Of a DNA stretch of 64,000 nt, positions 1 through 13,050 are shown piece after piece. The translations under genes were made by a program, and so were the position numbers. This stretch comes from Brienomyrus brachyistius (Eukaryota; Chordata; Actinopteri; Osteoglossiformes; Mormyridae): the NCBI RefSeq assembly GCF_023856365.1, contig NC_064551.1, positions 2,498,501-2,562,500 on the forward strand, written 5' to 3'. Positions within the stretch are counted from its first letter, which is position 1; each line of letters opens with the position of its first letter. Under the pieces are notes generated by a model. That model made no database searches. It saw nothing but the letters and a program-made list of their open reading frames with translations, and was not told where the DNA came from.

Positions 1-1167
<1,167 letters not shown>

Positions 1168-1204
1168 GCGTGAAAGCAACAGCGAGTGAACCTACAAACC
1201 CAAA

Positions 1205-1220
1205 GGCTCTTTTCAGAGCC
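1205..1220 (+). terminator. Histone mRNA 3' stem-loop (H4)
   Basis: A six-base-pair stem, GGCTCT/AGAGCC, with a four-base TTTC loop is flanked by CAAA and ACCCA. This is the SLBP-binding element that replaces polyadenylation in S-phase histone mRNAs. It lies 38 bases after the stop codon. The loop TTTC differs from the TTTA loop of the other four genes here. Confidence 0.95.
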
Positions 1221-1225
1221 ACCCA

Positions 1226-2090
1226 CTTCATTCTAAAAAGGCAAATGGTCATGTGTGTGGTATAAATACGTTGTGCATGTATCCGACTGGTAATACATAT
1301 TCTAGGTAGATGAGCCACCCAATCCCTCCTAAAGGAGGGAAGACTAATAATTTGGTGTATACAATGCGCGTTTCGTGATCCGAGTACAAATCGTTCTTTC
1401 TCGCTGTAGCTCTAACAAGTAGTTCAGCAACTCCTCTATCGTCATTCTCGAGTCCGCCAAGGTGTACTAGTGAAGAGGATTGTCACAAGTTTTAATGTAG
1501 TGGAAAAATTACAGCTGCTGCAGACTGCGCAGCAAAGGCTTGGATGAAGGATTAAGAAATGATCTCGTACAGAGAGAAGATGGTTTTAACTATCCTAGTT
1601 GACTTTGGGGGGGGTATGAGGTACTTGGCTTGAGAGGTGGAAATTCTCAACTGGACTGTGCTTTCCCGAGTCCAATTACTGGGATACTTTATGGCAAGTT
1701 GGCGTACTTTTAAAAAGTACAAGTAGGATCGTCTTAGCAGTCAACGACCGTTTCAGTTCCCGTGAATGTAAAATGCTTGTTTTTTCCCCCAACCGGCACA
1801 AACGACACAGGAAATCATCTCTCCTCCACATAAGCACAAGTATTACACTACACTACAAATACATACCTCAATTCAACCCCGTGTATAGTTAACTTTCTGT
1901 AATATTTTAGGATATTGTTTGTACATTGTGCGTATATAACATAGAATGGTAATATTGGCATTTAACTTCTTAATTATATTCTTATTATTCGGGAGCAACT
2001 GTAACCACATAATTTCCTCATGGATCAATAAAATATTCTGAATCTGTTTCTGAATTCATGCGTATGAAAGAGGTTTCGCGATAGTAGCTG
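1226..2090. other. H4-H2B spacer
   Basis: Spacer of about 0.9 kb. I see no gene, no snRNA and no recognisable repeat. A G8 tract lies near 1609-1616, and AATAAA-type signals occur near 2026-2033 without an associated frame. Confidence 0.5.
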
Positions 2091-2097
2091 ATCTGAG

Positions 2098-2188
2098 CCA
2101 ATAGCGTTTGAATGTTATCGGGCGGTCTTTCAGCGCCCAGTAGCGTTCTTCACCATCCCTGCCTAATTTGCATATGGCCTAAATATAA
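2098..2188 (+). promoter_or_regulatory. H2B promoter with octamer
   Basis: CCAAT at 2098-2102, a perfect ATTTGCAT octamer at 2166-2173 and TATAAG from 2184. The octamer next to TATA is the hallmark of vertebrate H2B promoters (Oct-1 site), so the element agrees with the gene downstream. Confidence 0.88.
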
Positions 2189-2208
2189 GGAGGGCGAGTA
2201 AGCGGTAA

Positions 2209-2616
<408 letters not shown>

Positions 2617-2646
2617 AGCCCCTGCCGCTTTGCAATAGAAACCAAA

Positions 2647-2662
2647 GGCTCTTTTAAGAGCC
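2647..2662 (+). terminator. Histone mRNA 3' stem-loop (H2B)
   Basis: GGCTCT-TTTA-AGAGCC, flanked by ACCAAA and ACCCA, 30 bases after the stop. It is the canonical SLBP target. Confidence 0.95.
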
Positions 2663-3399
2663 ACCCACAACATAAAAAAGGAGCAAACGCCTTTGTGTAG
2701 CTTCTGCGTTTAAGCAGGTTGATATTGTGGCTGTATGTTGAAGTGGAATAGACAGAAAAGCACGTGTTGCGATTTAATCTGTGACAATTATAAATTTACT
2801 GAAAAGCATCGAATAAGGCTTCATTGTGCCATTATTTGGTACAATGGAAGCACGTTAGGAACGAGAAATTCAGTCGCCTGTCAGTATTGCAAAGCTTTGA
2901 ACATCACGGCAGAACTGCAACGCAAATGCATCTGAGAACTTTCGGGTTTCACGGAGTCACTGTGAAATGCGGGGTTCGCTATAGACAGGTGAAATTTAGC
3001 TTCTCGGAGTAGGCTAACCTTTCATCACTTTGAATCATTTTGCTTGCTTTATTCTCTGCAGTCTCTCAAAATAACCACCGCTGAAGCAACAGCATTTTGT
3101 AATATCTTGCATAATATTAACCATATTAACTTCAAAGTACGACGCGTGTGATTGTATTTGAAATCAGTTTTATACCTCGTGTACGTCCTTTGTTTTATGC
3201 CAGTATCCAGGCTATGTTAATGGAGTCCTAATTTCTGCAATCGGTAACATGAATAATTATAGTCTTTAGTGTGCCTTTCTTACTAAACATTAATGCAGCT
3301 TTTGGACTATTTGGCTTCACGCGAGGAGAAAACACTAGGGAAAGCGGCGTCGCGCGCTATGCACAGCTTAGGTTGAGTCTACATGGTTCTCATGGCGAG
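2663..3399. other. H2B-H1 spacer
   Basis: AT-rich spacer with no gene or named repeat that I can recognise. Two short open frames near 2735-3012 show no protein-like composition. Confidence 0.5.
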
Positions 3400-3405
3400 T
3401 TTAAG
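3327..3405 (+). promoter_or_regulatory. Possible H1 promoter elements
   Basis: AAAACACT near 3328 resembles the H1 box (consensus AAACACA) but is imperfect. TTTAAG at 3400-3405 sits where a TATA box would be expected, about 86 bases before the H1 ATG. No clean TATA or CCAAT is visible, so the call is tentative. Confidence 0.35.
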
Positions 3406-3490
3406 AAGAACCCGCCGTGACGCACCAGTACGAACAGACCAGTGTTTGCTGACTGTGTGACACATCCGAAAGTGAAGAGTTAATAGGAAG

Positions 3491-4132
3491 ATGGCAGAAG
3501 TCGCTCCAGCTCCCGCCGCCGCTCCGGCCAAGGCAGCCAAGAAGAAAGCGGCACCTAAGCCGAAGAAATCGGGCCCCAGTGTCGGGGAGTTGATTGTGAA
3601 GGCTGTGTCCGCCTCCAAAGAAAGGAACGGCCTGTCTCTTGCCGCTTTGAAGAAGTCTCTGGCAGCCGGCGGCTACGACGTGGAGAAGAACAACTCCCGC
3701 GTAAAGCTAGCAATTAAGGCTCTGGTGACCAAAGGGACTCTGCTTCAGACCAAGGGAACCGGCGCCTCTGGCTCCTTCAAGCTGAACAAGAAGCAGAGCG
3801 AAACCGTCAAGAAGCCCGCGAAGAAAGCCGCTCCTAAAGTCAAGAAACCAGCAGCAAAGAAACCCGCGGCGGCGAAGAAGCCTAAGAAGGCGGCGTCCTC
3901 AGCAGCCAAGAAGCCGGCAGCAGCTAAGAAGCCGACAGCCGCCAAAAAGTCTCCCAAGAAGGTAAAGAAGCCGGCGGTAGCCAAGAAAGCGACCAAGAGT
4001 CCCAAGAAGGCGAAAAAGCCGGCGGCAGCAAAGAAGGCCACCAAGAGCCCGAAGAAAGTAAAGGCAGCCAAGCCTAAAGTCGCTAAACCCAAGGCTACCA
4101 GAGCCAAAAAAGCCGCTCCCAAGAAGAAGTGA
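3491..4132 (+). CDS. h1: Linker histone H1
   Basis: Linker histone of 213 residues that binds nucleosomes at the DNA entry and exit sites and compacts chromatin. Residues 1-27 form an Ala/Pro/Lys-rich N-terminal tail. The winged-helix globular domain spans about residues 28-103, from [20 protein letters not shown] through [10 protein letters not shown]. The remaining roughly 110 residues are an almost pure Lys/Ala/Pro tail. It contains SPKK motifs (in [18 protein letters not shown] and TKSPKKVKA), which are cyclin-dependent kinase and DNA minor-groove motifs. The ATG at 3491 starts MAEVAPAP, a typical H1 N terminus. It is intronless and ends in a stem-loop, so it is a replication-dependent somatic H1. 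The repetitive tail DNA also opens long antisense frames, which are not genes. Confidence 0.96.
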   Translation: MAEVAPAPAAAPAKAAKKKAAPKPKKSGPSVGELIVKAVSASKERNGLSLAALKKSLAAGGYDVEKNNSRVKLAIKALVTKGTLLQTKGTGASGSFKLNKKQSETVKKPAKKAAPKVKKPAAKKPAAAKKPKKAASSAAKKPAAAKKPTAAKKSPKKVKKPAVAKKATKSPKKAKKPAAAKKATKSPKKVKAAKPKVAKPKATRAKKAAPKKK

Positions 4133-4171
4133 AGGGACAGCTGCTGATTTCCAAACCTTGGAGAACAAAAA

Positions 4172-4187
4172 GGCTCTTTTAAGAGCC
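4172..4187 (+). terminator. Histone mRNA 3' stem-loop (H1)
   Basis: GGCTCT-TTTA-AGAGCC followed by ACCCA, 39 bases after the H1 stop codon. Confidence 0.95.
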
Positions 4188-4511
4188 ACCCACTGATCTC
4201 AGAAGTAGAGCTTTATCTGGATTTATTTCTATTTTATCATTTTCAAATGTGTATCGTAGTCGGGTAAATATGACACAACAGTTATTTGTTCCCATTAAAG
4301 CTGCAGTGTGTTCACATTAGCATGCATATGCGAAGTCATAATATGATGAGATGCGAGATACAATGATCCTGGAATCCCATGTTTCCCCCAGCAACTTTAC
4401 AGTACCATAAATTTTGCATATAAACGTAAAATTCTGCTTAGGTAGTTGACTGAATAGAAGTTACATCGTAGCGAGTGGGCGACTAATTTTATTTATTGAA
4501 AATGTGCAGCA

Positions 4512-4845
4512 AACAATATCTTAGTCCTGATTTAATAAGCTAACGGTTCGAGCAGGTCTCAGGTTTTGAGGAAGCTTGTTCCACGTACGGGGGGGATAGA
4601 AACTGACCGCTGCTTCGCCTCGTTTGGTCTCGATTCTCGTATCACTGAGTAAACCTTCGCCAGGTGACCTCAGGCGTGTGGGTGCCTCGTGCTGTTCAAG
4701 TAAATCCGAAATGTATTTACGTCCGAGGGAATCCCAAATCAGTATTTCAAAATCAATCATATACTGCACTTTCTTGTTGTTAGTGAGGAATCTGGCGGCA
4801 TTCCGGAGGAACTGCGGCTGTCTGATAATTTTTTGCCACGAATAA
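4512..4845 (-). mobile_element. L2/CR1-like LINE ORF2 3' fragment
   Basis: On the minus strand the DNA encodes the tail of a non-LTR reverse transcriptase. FLRNAARFLTNN corresponds to the family's QNAAARLLT-type motif, followed by YMIDFEILIWDSLGRKYI, DLLEQHEAPTRLRS and GEAAVSFYPPRTWNKLPQ, close to the C-terminal AAFSYYAPHLWNKLP motif of fish L2/CR1-like LINEs. The block of about 20 residues that normally lies between these motifs (the HWLPV region) is missing, so this is an internally deleted, dead fragment. Clade assignment is by memory of the motif only. Confidence 0.7.
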
Positions 4846-5675
<830 letters not shown>

Positions 5676-5708
5676 ACTGGGCATCTTGGACTTGCGTTAA
5701 CCACAAAC

Positions 5709-5750
5709 GGCTCTTTTAAGAGCCACCCATGTTTTCCGTAAAAGAGCCGG
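5709..5750 (+). terminator. H2A 3' stem-loop and downstream element
   Basis: The stem-loop GGCTCT-TTTA-AGAGCC (5709-5724) is followed 16 bases later by AAAAGAGCCGG (5740-5750). The purine-rich AAAGAG core matches the histone downstream element that pairs with U7 snRNA. Together they define the cleavage site between about 5727 and 5735. Confidence 0.9.
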
Positions 5751-6280
5751 AATGTCAAAACTGCCAGAGTGCTGAGTTTTTTACATGTATTAAAACTTAA
5801 TCGGCGGAGGTTTCTGTCTAGAAGGCTTAAATGGTCTAGATCTTTAATTGCTATTTACATACGTAATGTACAAAATGGGGGGAGGAGAGTGACACTCAAG
5901 CCGTCGTATAACGGGTCAGACATTAGATCATTATCGCACATGACACTGAATCATGACACTTGTGCACGATGGTCTGGCCATAATACTCACAATAGGTTAT
6001 TTGGTTTCAACAGCAATAACGAAGATGATGATCAGTCTCCAAGTTACAAAATGTGCTTTTGTTTCATGTGTGAATACGACATATCGTACAGCAAAGTCCT
6101 TTTACTGAATATCATTCTACTCTACAAGTCCAATTTCAACATGCCTATTGCTTAGGAATTTAACTCCGAATGTATGTGTTTTCGATAACTGTTTGTAAAT
6201 ATTTTCTCATGATTTTATTAGATCACTCGCGATTAAAATAGCTAAAGGGAGCGGTGTATTTGACTTTGGGCGCCAAAGCT
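5751..6280. other. H2A-H3 spacer
   Basis: No gene recognised. A 128-codon open frame at 5769-6155 has no recognisable protein features and AT-rich codon content unlike the histones, so I treat it as chance. Confidence 0.45.
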
Positions 6281-6286
6281 CCTCAT

Positions 6287-6847
<561 letters not shown>

Positions 6848-6878
6848 ATTTCTGTGCTCGAAACTACCTTCAAACAAA

Positions 6879-6915
6879 GGCTCTTTTAAGAGCCGCCTCA
6901 AAATTCCCGAAAGAG
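6879..6915 (+). terminator. H3 3' stem-loop and downstream element
   Basis: The stem-loop GGCTCT-TTTA-AGAGCC (6879-6894) is followed by GCC instead of the ACCCA seen after the other four genes. AAAGAG at 6910-6915 is a likely U7-pairing downstream element. Confidence 0.9.
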
Positions 6916-7480
6916 CACCAGTTTCTCAACGTGATGCTGTTACCGTGTAGTATTAAGAGCGTATCCATTTTCTGGATTTTAAAAGGGATGGTGTTTAGAT
7001 GTTTACGTTGGAGCGCCGTCCGGTGTAGTACCTTGTAGTGTGTGTCTCTATGTCCTTTAAATACTGATATGTGCAAACTTATCTGGTGACGTTTCTATTT
7101 AGCTCAGGGTCATTCTCAGTTATTCATACATTAATTACACGAGTCGGTATACTGATTGAAAAGTTCATTTACTGCCAATCACGAGAAATATATTCCAGCG
7201 ATGTCTTCGTCATTACATTTGCACTGAAAGCTGCATCAAGCGCGTTTAAGTGTCGTCTGTTTATGTCCTGATCTATTGAATTAAGTTTACTACAGGCATT
7301 TGAATATTATCTGTACAGTAAGTAGGCGCGAACTGACACAAAGTTGCTTCTTTAATGTCGTTTAAGGATCGTACTTAAGGAAACGCACAGCGACACACAG
7401 CAGGCAAATAGGGGGAGGTCACACACAGTAGCATAGTTGGGGATACAACAGGATGACATGTACAACAGTGGTAAAGATAC
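6916..7480. other. Spacer between histone cluster and LINE
   Basis: AT-rich; no gene or named repeat recognised. The 5' limit of the following retrotransposon is not sharp, so part of this stretch may belong to it. Confidence 0.4.
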
Positions 7481-7591
7481 ACATGACAATAAGGAAAAAA
7501 GAGGAGAGGGAAGCGGAGACTTGGCGGAAAATCTGAACGAACAGCGAAGAGAATTTGGAATTTTGAGTATATCGGCTGGTACTTCAACAAT

Positions 7592-8341
7592 ATGGTCATG
7601 AAGAAGAGCGCAAATACATCCTCTCCAGCCCAAAGCGAAACGCCGTCCTCCAAGATAAGTCGCCCGGCAGACTCTCCTGGAACAGCATCGCCCACTAATA
7701 AAAACATCCTGGATTCAATCGACAAACGATTGTCCAGCTTCAACGCGAGGTTGGCTCTGGTCGAGATTCTACATCAGGAATTCAAATCCCTGAGGGAATC
7801 TTTGGAATTCAGCCAGCAGCAGGTGGAAACGCCTCACTCGGTTAAGTCTCTAACTGAAAATGTGACCCATCCGAATGAAGAAAATTAAAAAAGAGACTGT
7901 CATCGATCTACAGGCCCGTAGCATGAGAAATAACCTGGTGTTTTCAGGCATTCCGGAATCAGCCGAAGAGGACGCAGAAGTTACTGTCAAAACCTTTATC
8001 AAGAACCACTTGAAGCCATCGGCGGACACTGAAAAACATCTGCTTTGAGAGAGTTTATCGGCTGGGAGCCAAGAGGCCTGGTGCGCTAAGACCGCGTTCT
8101 ATTGTGGCTAAATTTGGATATTTTAAGCAGAAGGAGCAGGTGAAGAGGCAGGGAGCTGAAAGGAACGGACTTTTGCGTAAACGACCAGTTCCCCAAAGAG
8201 ATCCTGGAGCGACGTAAAGTTCTGTTCCCAATCCGACGTAACTTCATTCAGAAGGGCTCCCGAGCTGTCATCGCCGCAGACCAGCTCTACGTGGATGGGC
8301 AGCTGTACCGCGACCCCAGTACCACTCGATGGTTATATTAA
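7592..8341 (+). pseudogene. L1-like ORF1 (RNA-binding protein), frameshifted
   Basis: An ORF1p-like coding region of about 250 codons that can be read only across three frame changes: between 7886 and 7923, near 8030-8046, and near 8150-8171. Segment 1 (98 codons) is Ser/Pro-rich and polar, as in ORF1p N termini. Segment 2 contains MRNNLVFSGIPESAEED, the start of the L1 ORF1 RRM-like (Transposase_22) domain. Segment 3 contains FERVYRLGAKRPG and RPRSIVAKFGYFKQKEQV. Segment 4 contains NDQFPKEILERRKVLFPIRR and ends at a TAA at 8339. Normally this protein coats LINE RNA for target-primed insertion. The copy is dead. Confidence 0.75.
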
Positions 8342-9861
8342 CGCCAGTCCAGATAAGAACCTGTTATATATTTTTCTTATTTCCTCTAATCCTCTTCCAT
8401 TAACATCTGTCTAGCTTATACATGTCAATCTGCTAATTTAACGTGATGTCATATCGAATACTTTACCGTCAGTCTCCGCAGCGCTACAGTACTAGCAATG
8501 TTTCCGCTTCTCACCTGTACTCACATATACCCTTACCAGCTTGCCCCTTTGTATGTCCCCCCCCCCATTCCTTCCCTCCCCATCCCGAAGTGCTTCCCTC
8601 CTTCCGCTCCATCACACCACCACACACGTAGGGCTTTGGGGTGCAGGTGTGTGGCTGGGATACAGGGGAGGTATCCCTGCTCTGTCCCCTCGCGACCACA
8701 TGTACCTCATTCATACACTACAACGTAGACACTCTCATTACTTACTCTCTCACAACACATAGATTTAGGGCCTTGGGGGTGGGCACACAGAATGGCATCC
8801 AGAGGGCGGTCTGTTCATTCAGCCTTACCTCTGGTGCCAGGGCCCACATCTCAATTTTAATCACACATAGACATTGAGGGTTCTGGGGAGGGGCTGAGCT
8901 AACACCAGCTGTTGGTTGGCAGGGGATGGTTATCGCTATGCCCTTCACCTGTTTTAAAAGCACTTTAGAACAACACGCACCAACAACACATCTGAGCGGG
9001 CGAAGGGGGGCATGGGGTCTTTTCACACCCCCGTTCTCTGTTCGCCATTTGAGCTGGGGGCTGAGAGGAAGAGCTGGCCGTCTGGTCGGGGTCTGGGCTG
9101 GTGGGCTTCTCGGCTGCTGCGGGGTCCGGGGTGATCTTCTGGTCTCCACGCCAGAGTTAAAAATAGGGGTCCACATAGAGTATATATGGGGAGTGACAGT
9201 ATGTGTATAGCGTTCATTTCTTTGTGTCTAAATGTTGGATAAATGTGTAAATATTTTTTTATGTGTGCATGAGGGTGGGAATGTATGCTTGTATATGTGT
9301 GTGCCTGTTTGTCTATACGCACGTGTCAGGTTGGGTCCTAGACTCCACCTATAATAACATCTCGGGCTCTATTCCCTCCCGCCACACTTCCTGCCGGTGG
9401 AAGGGGCCCCCGGCCGCTGGTGCGTTGGTGGTTCTCGATGTACGGGGCTGGGTGCTGGCTCACCCTCAGTAGTTGCCTGGCGGGGTCTGGCCCTCCTGGC
9501 CCTGTCGGGCCCTTGCTGGGGGGTGGGGGGATCTCCGGGCCTAGGGCCTGGTCTGTTCTGGTGGGGCCGGCCGCTGGCGGAGCCTGCGGGCTCGCCGCCA
9601 CGGCCCCCTGGGGCTCCTGCACTGTGGCTGCCGGATGGCCTCCCTCCGGAGCTCTCCTCTGCCCTTTTCTGGGTGAGGGCTGCAATACTCCCTGCAGTGG
9701 TCCTCCGGGGGCTCCCATGCCCTGGGGGGCCTCTGGATGTCTGGGGCCCGGGTCTCCTCCGTGTCTGCTTCATGTCCTGAGGGATGGGGCTGTGGCTCCC
9801 CACACACACTACTAGACATTTACATGGAGAAACCTTTTGAACACCAGCGCGCTCACACAAA

Positions 9862-10622
9862 CAGGTGTGCACACAGGGGTACAAACAGGTTCTCACAGAC
9901 ACAAACAGGTACTCACAGACACACACAGGTGTACAAACAGGTTCTCACAGACACACACAGGTGTACAAACAGGTTCTCACAGACACACACAGGTGTACAA
10001 ACAGGTACTCACAGACACACGCAGGTGTACAAAAAGGTTCTCACAGACACATGCAGGTGTACAAACAGGTACAGACACACACAGGTGTACAAACAGGTTC
10101 TCACAGACACACACAGGTGTACAAACAGGTACTCACAGACACACACAGGTGTACAAACGGGTTCTCACAGACACATACGGGTGTACAAACAGGTACAGAC
10201 ACACACAGGTGTACAAACAGGTTCTCACAGACACACACGGGTGTACAAACAGGTTCTCACAGACACATACAGGTGTACAAACAGGTACTCACAGACACAC
10301 ACAGGTGTACAAACAGGTTCTCACAGGCACATACAGGTGTACAAACAGGTACTCACAGACACACACAGGTGTACAAACAGGTTCTCACAGACACACACAG
10401 GTGTACAAACAGGTACTCACAGACACACACAGGTGTACAAACAGGTACTCACAGACACACACAGGTGTACAAACAAGTACTCACAGACACACACAGGTGT
10501 ACAAACAGGTTCTCACAGACACACACAGGTGTACAAACAGGTACTCACAGACACACACAGGTGTACACACAGGTTCTCACAGACACACACAGGTGTACAC
10601 ACAGGTTCTCACAGACACACAC
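9862..10622 (+). repeat. 32-bp minisatellite, about 24 copies
   Basis: Tandem copies of a 32-base unit containing AGGTGTACAAACAGGT, CTCACAGACACACAC and a variable TT/TA step. Spacing between successive AGGTGTAC motifs is 32 bases. Some copies are shorter where the CTCACAGAC part is reduced to ACAGAC (for example near 10070 and 10192). Because 32 is not a multiple of three and the unit contains no stop in any plus-strand frame, three overlapping frames of 265-324 codons stay open. These are artefacts, not genes. Confidence 0.92.
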
Positions 10623-10912
10623 TGTCTTGATCGGCTGTTGCTCCTTAACATGCTCATTGTGATTCGTACAGATGTTGGTTGTTGTTTTCTCTCATCAGCA
10701 GGTATTGAAGCAGATTATGTTTTTTTCCTCTTTTCCCTCCCTCCCTCTCTATTTCCCTTCTTCTCTGTTTTCGTCCTTCTTTCCCCTTCTCTCAACCTCT
10801 CCCTCTCTTGAGGAAATAAATAAAAATAAATAAATAGAAATAAAGTAGTCCTCCGCAGAGGGGGGTGGTGGAGGGAAAAAAAGGAAAGAAAAAAAAATCC
10901 AATAAGGAAACA

Positions 10913-11198
10913 CACTATATTGCCAAAAGTATTGGGACGCCCCTCCAGGTAATTGAATTCAGGTGTTTCAATCACTTCCATAGTCACAAGTGTATGAAAT
11001 CAAGCACCAAGGCATGCAGGCTGCTTCTACAAACATTTCTGAAAGAATGGGTCGCTCTCAGGAGCTCAGTGAATTCAAGCGTGGTACCGTGATAGGATGC
11101 CACCAGTGCAGTAAGTCCATTTTGCTACTAAATAAGCCTATGTATTGAGAATGGGATGTCATTAAAGTTCATGTGTGTGTAGAGGCAGGTGTCCCAAT
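10913..11198 (+). pseudogene. Left Tc1 end fused to a 3' Tc1 end
   Basis: The left terminal repeat and leader lead into a transposase N terminus starting at 11047 (MGRSQELSEFKRGTVIGCHQ). After about 26 codons the sequence jumps, near 11128-11135, directly into the Tc1 3' end (GCCTATGTATTGAGAATGGG to GTCCCAAT at 11198). This is an internally deleted, MITE-like derivative. The last 18 bases expected at the right terminus are missing, and the satellite starts at that point. Confidence 0.75.
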
Positions 11199-11340
11199 TC
11201 TGAGGGGCCAGATAGCAAGTTGAGGCTGAACTGGATCCGGATAAATAGTTGTTCAGAAATCGCCACAGATCCGTAGACTGGATTTGCTCTGACCCGTACG
11301 TGTTTGAGAGTCAAAAGTTAAATTCAGAGCAGGGCTGAAT

Positions 11341-11425
11341 GGGACTGGTGAGTGGCTCACTGGGTTAAGTCGCTGTGCTTGTGATCGGAAGGTTGAGGTT
11401 GGTGGTTCGAGCCCGCCCTCAGCAG
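11341..11425 (+). repeat. Plus-strand tRNA-derived SINE head (unit 1 example)
   Basis: A-box-like TGGCTCACTGG (11353-11363) and a B box GGTTCGAGCCC (11404-11414) are spaced as in a tRNA-derived Pol III promoter. The same module recurs once in every satellite unit. It is the only module oriented on the plus strand; the others are inverted. It is not a functional tRNA, since no acceptor stem or cloverleaf is convincing. Confidence 0.75.
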
Positions 11426-11487
11426 GGTGGTTGCTGGGCAGACCCTTGAAAGCACTGACTGACCCTGTGGCGTGTGGAGGAGTGAGT

Positions 11488-11520
<33 letters not shown>

Positions 11521-12010
11521 TGAGTGTGGAGTGAGAGAGAGATCACACTGCAGGATCAGTCAGTGTGCTCGAGGGCCTGCCCTGTAACTATTGTGCTGAG
11601 GGCAGGCTCGAACACACTGACTTGATCACAAGCACAGAGGATTAGCCACACCCCAGTCCATTTTTCAAAAAAATATTTTGGCAAAAAAAAAAAAAAATGC
11701 CCTGTGACTTTCTGGCTAAGGCTGGCCTTGAACCAACAACCTTCTGATCACTGATACAGAGGCTTAGCCTGCAGCGCCACTCGCCATCCCTGTGGGAGTG
11801 GCCTGTATTTCGTATATATGTCTTTTTATTCCCTATCTTGGCAAACAAAGGATTCACACACACGTAGTACCTGTCTGTATGTGTTGGAGTTGAGGCCCAT
11901 GCTCTAGGATGTGCGCTGCGACTATTTGGCCAAGGCTGGGCTTGAACCAGCGACTTTCTGATCACAGATACAGAGGCTTAGCCTGCAGCGCCACTCGCTA
12001 CCCTAAGGGG

Positions 12011-12200
12011 CGTGGCCTGTATTTCGTATATATGTCTTTTTTTCCCTATCTTGCCAAATAAAGGATTCACACACATCTCTATGTGATAGAGATAAGGCCC
12101 TTGCTCTGTGATAATTCGGCCAAGGCTGGGCTTGAACCAGCAACCTTCTAATCACAGATACAGAGGCTTAGCCTCCAGCGCCACTCGCCAAGCTAATGGG
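12011..12200 (-). repeat. 190-bp tRNA-like monomer (unit 1 example)
   Basis: The monomer comprises a spacer of about 115 bases (CGTGGCCTGTATTTCG, T7 run, CCAAATAAAGGATTCACAC) and a stretch of about 75 bases. Read on the minus strand, that stretch has a perfect B box GGTTCAAGCCC after GAAGGTTGCT. Its A-box region (AGTGGCGCTGGAGGCTAAG) is degenerate. Related monomers of 204 and 214 bases flank the 190-base series in each unit. A dispersed relative with the same B-box neighbourhood lies at 60162-60315, so the monomer probably derives from a SINE of this genome. Confidence 0.8.
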
Positions 12201-12795
12201 TGTGGCCTGTATTTCGTATATATGTCTTTTTTTCCCTATCTTGCCAAATAAAGGATTCACACACATCTCTATGTGTTAGAGATAAGGCCCTTGCTCTGTG
12301 ATAATTCGGCCAAGGCTGGGCTTGAACCAGCAACCTTCTAATCACAGATACAGAGGCTTAGCCTCCAGCGCCACTCGCCAACCTAAGGTGTGTGGCCTGT
12401 CTTTCGTATATATGTCTTTTTTTCCCTATCTTGCCAAATAAAGGATTCACACACATCTCTATGTGTTAGAGATAAGGCCCTTGCTCTGTGATAATTCGGC
12501 CAAGGCTGGGCTTGAACCAGCAACCTTCTAATCACAGATACAGAGGCTTAGCCTCCAGCGCCACTCGCCACCCTAAGGGGCGTGGCCTGTATTTCGTATA
12601 TATATATCTTTTTTTTCCCTATCTTGGCAAACAAAGGATTCACACACACGTAGCACCTGTCTCTATGTGTTAGAGATAAGGCCCTTGCTCTGTGATTATT
12701 CGGCCAAGGCTGGGCTTGAACCAGCAACCTTCTAATCACAGATACAAAGGCTTAGCCTGCAGCGCCACTCGCCACCCCAGGGGGCGTGGCCTGTG

Positions 12796-13050
12796 ACCTT
12801 TGGGATGAGTCAGTGTGGAGACTGCGAGCCAGGCCTTCACGTCCAACATCAGTGCCTGACCTCACAAATGCTCTCCTGGAAGAATGATGAAAAATTCCCA
12901 CAAGCAGACTCCTAATCCTTGTGAACAGCCTTCCCAGTAGAGTTGAAGCTGTTATATCTGCAAAGGGTGGGCCAACTCCATATTAAAGCCTATGTATTAA
13001 GAATGGGATGTCATTAAAGTTCATGTGTGTGTAGAGGCAGGTGTCCCAAT
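12796..13050 (+). pseudogene. Tc1 transposase C terminus and 3' end (unit 1 example)
   Basis: The fragment starts at ACCTTTGGGATGAGTCAG, which corresponds to the HLWDE stretch just after the last catalytic acidic residue of the Tc1 transposase. It contains the PDLTNALLEE coding segment and runs to GTCCCAAT. Substitutions and indels destroy the frame. One copy closes each satellite unit, so 16 internal copies are expected plus the terminal one at 41718-41838. Confidence 0.8.

Larger units (their letters stand above)
7481..10846 (+). mobile_element. L1-like LINE remnant lacking ORF2
   Basis: An L1/Tx1-type non-LTR retrotransposon relic. It contains a purine-rich leader (about 7481-7590), a broken ORF1 (7592-8341) and then about 2.5 kb of G/C-rich and TG/CA-rich DNA. 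It ends in an A-rich tail with repeated AATAAA motifs at 10808-10846. No apurinic endonuclease or reverse transcriptase sequence is visible, so ORF2 appears deleted or was never in this copy. A 32-bp minisatellite expands its 3' part. That the 8.3-9.8 kb block is the element's 3' region is inference from its position and my memory of similar fish L1 tails; the ORF1 assignment is stronger. Confidence 0.5.
11199..13050 (+). repeat. Satellite unit 1 (three 190-bp monomers)
   Basis: Used here as the reference unit. It has the rare monomer junctions AGCTAATGGG (near 12191) and ACCTAAGGTGTGTGG (near 12381), which recur only in unit 4. Confidence 0.9.

Noticed and set aside
3745..4189. Long antisense frames over the H1 gene (125 and 96 codons, Leu/Phe/Ala-rich)
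   Set aside because: Mirror image of the Lys/Ala/Pro codons of the H1 tail.
9737..10811. Three overlapping plus-strand frames of 265-324 codons rich in THRCTNRFSQ-type repeats
   Set aside because: They are the three readings of a 32-bp minisatellite without stop codons; no start context, domain or codon bias supports a protein.
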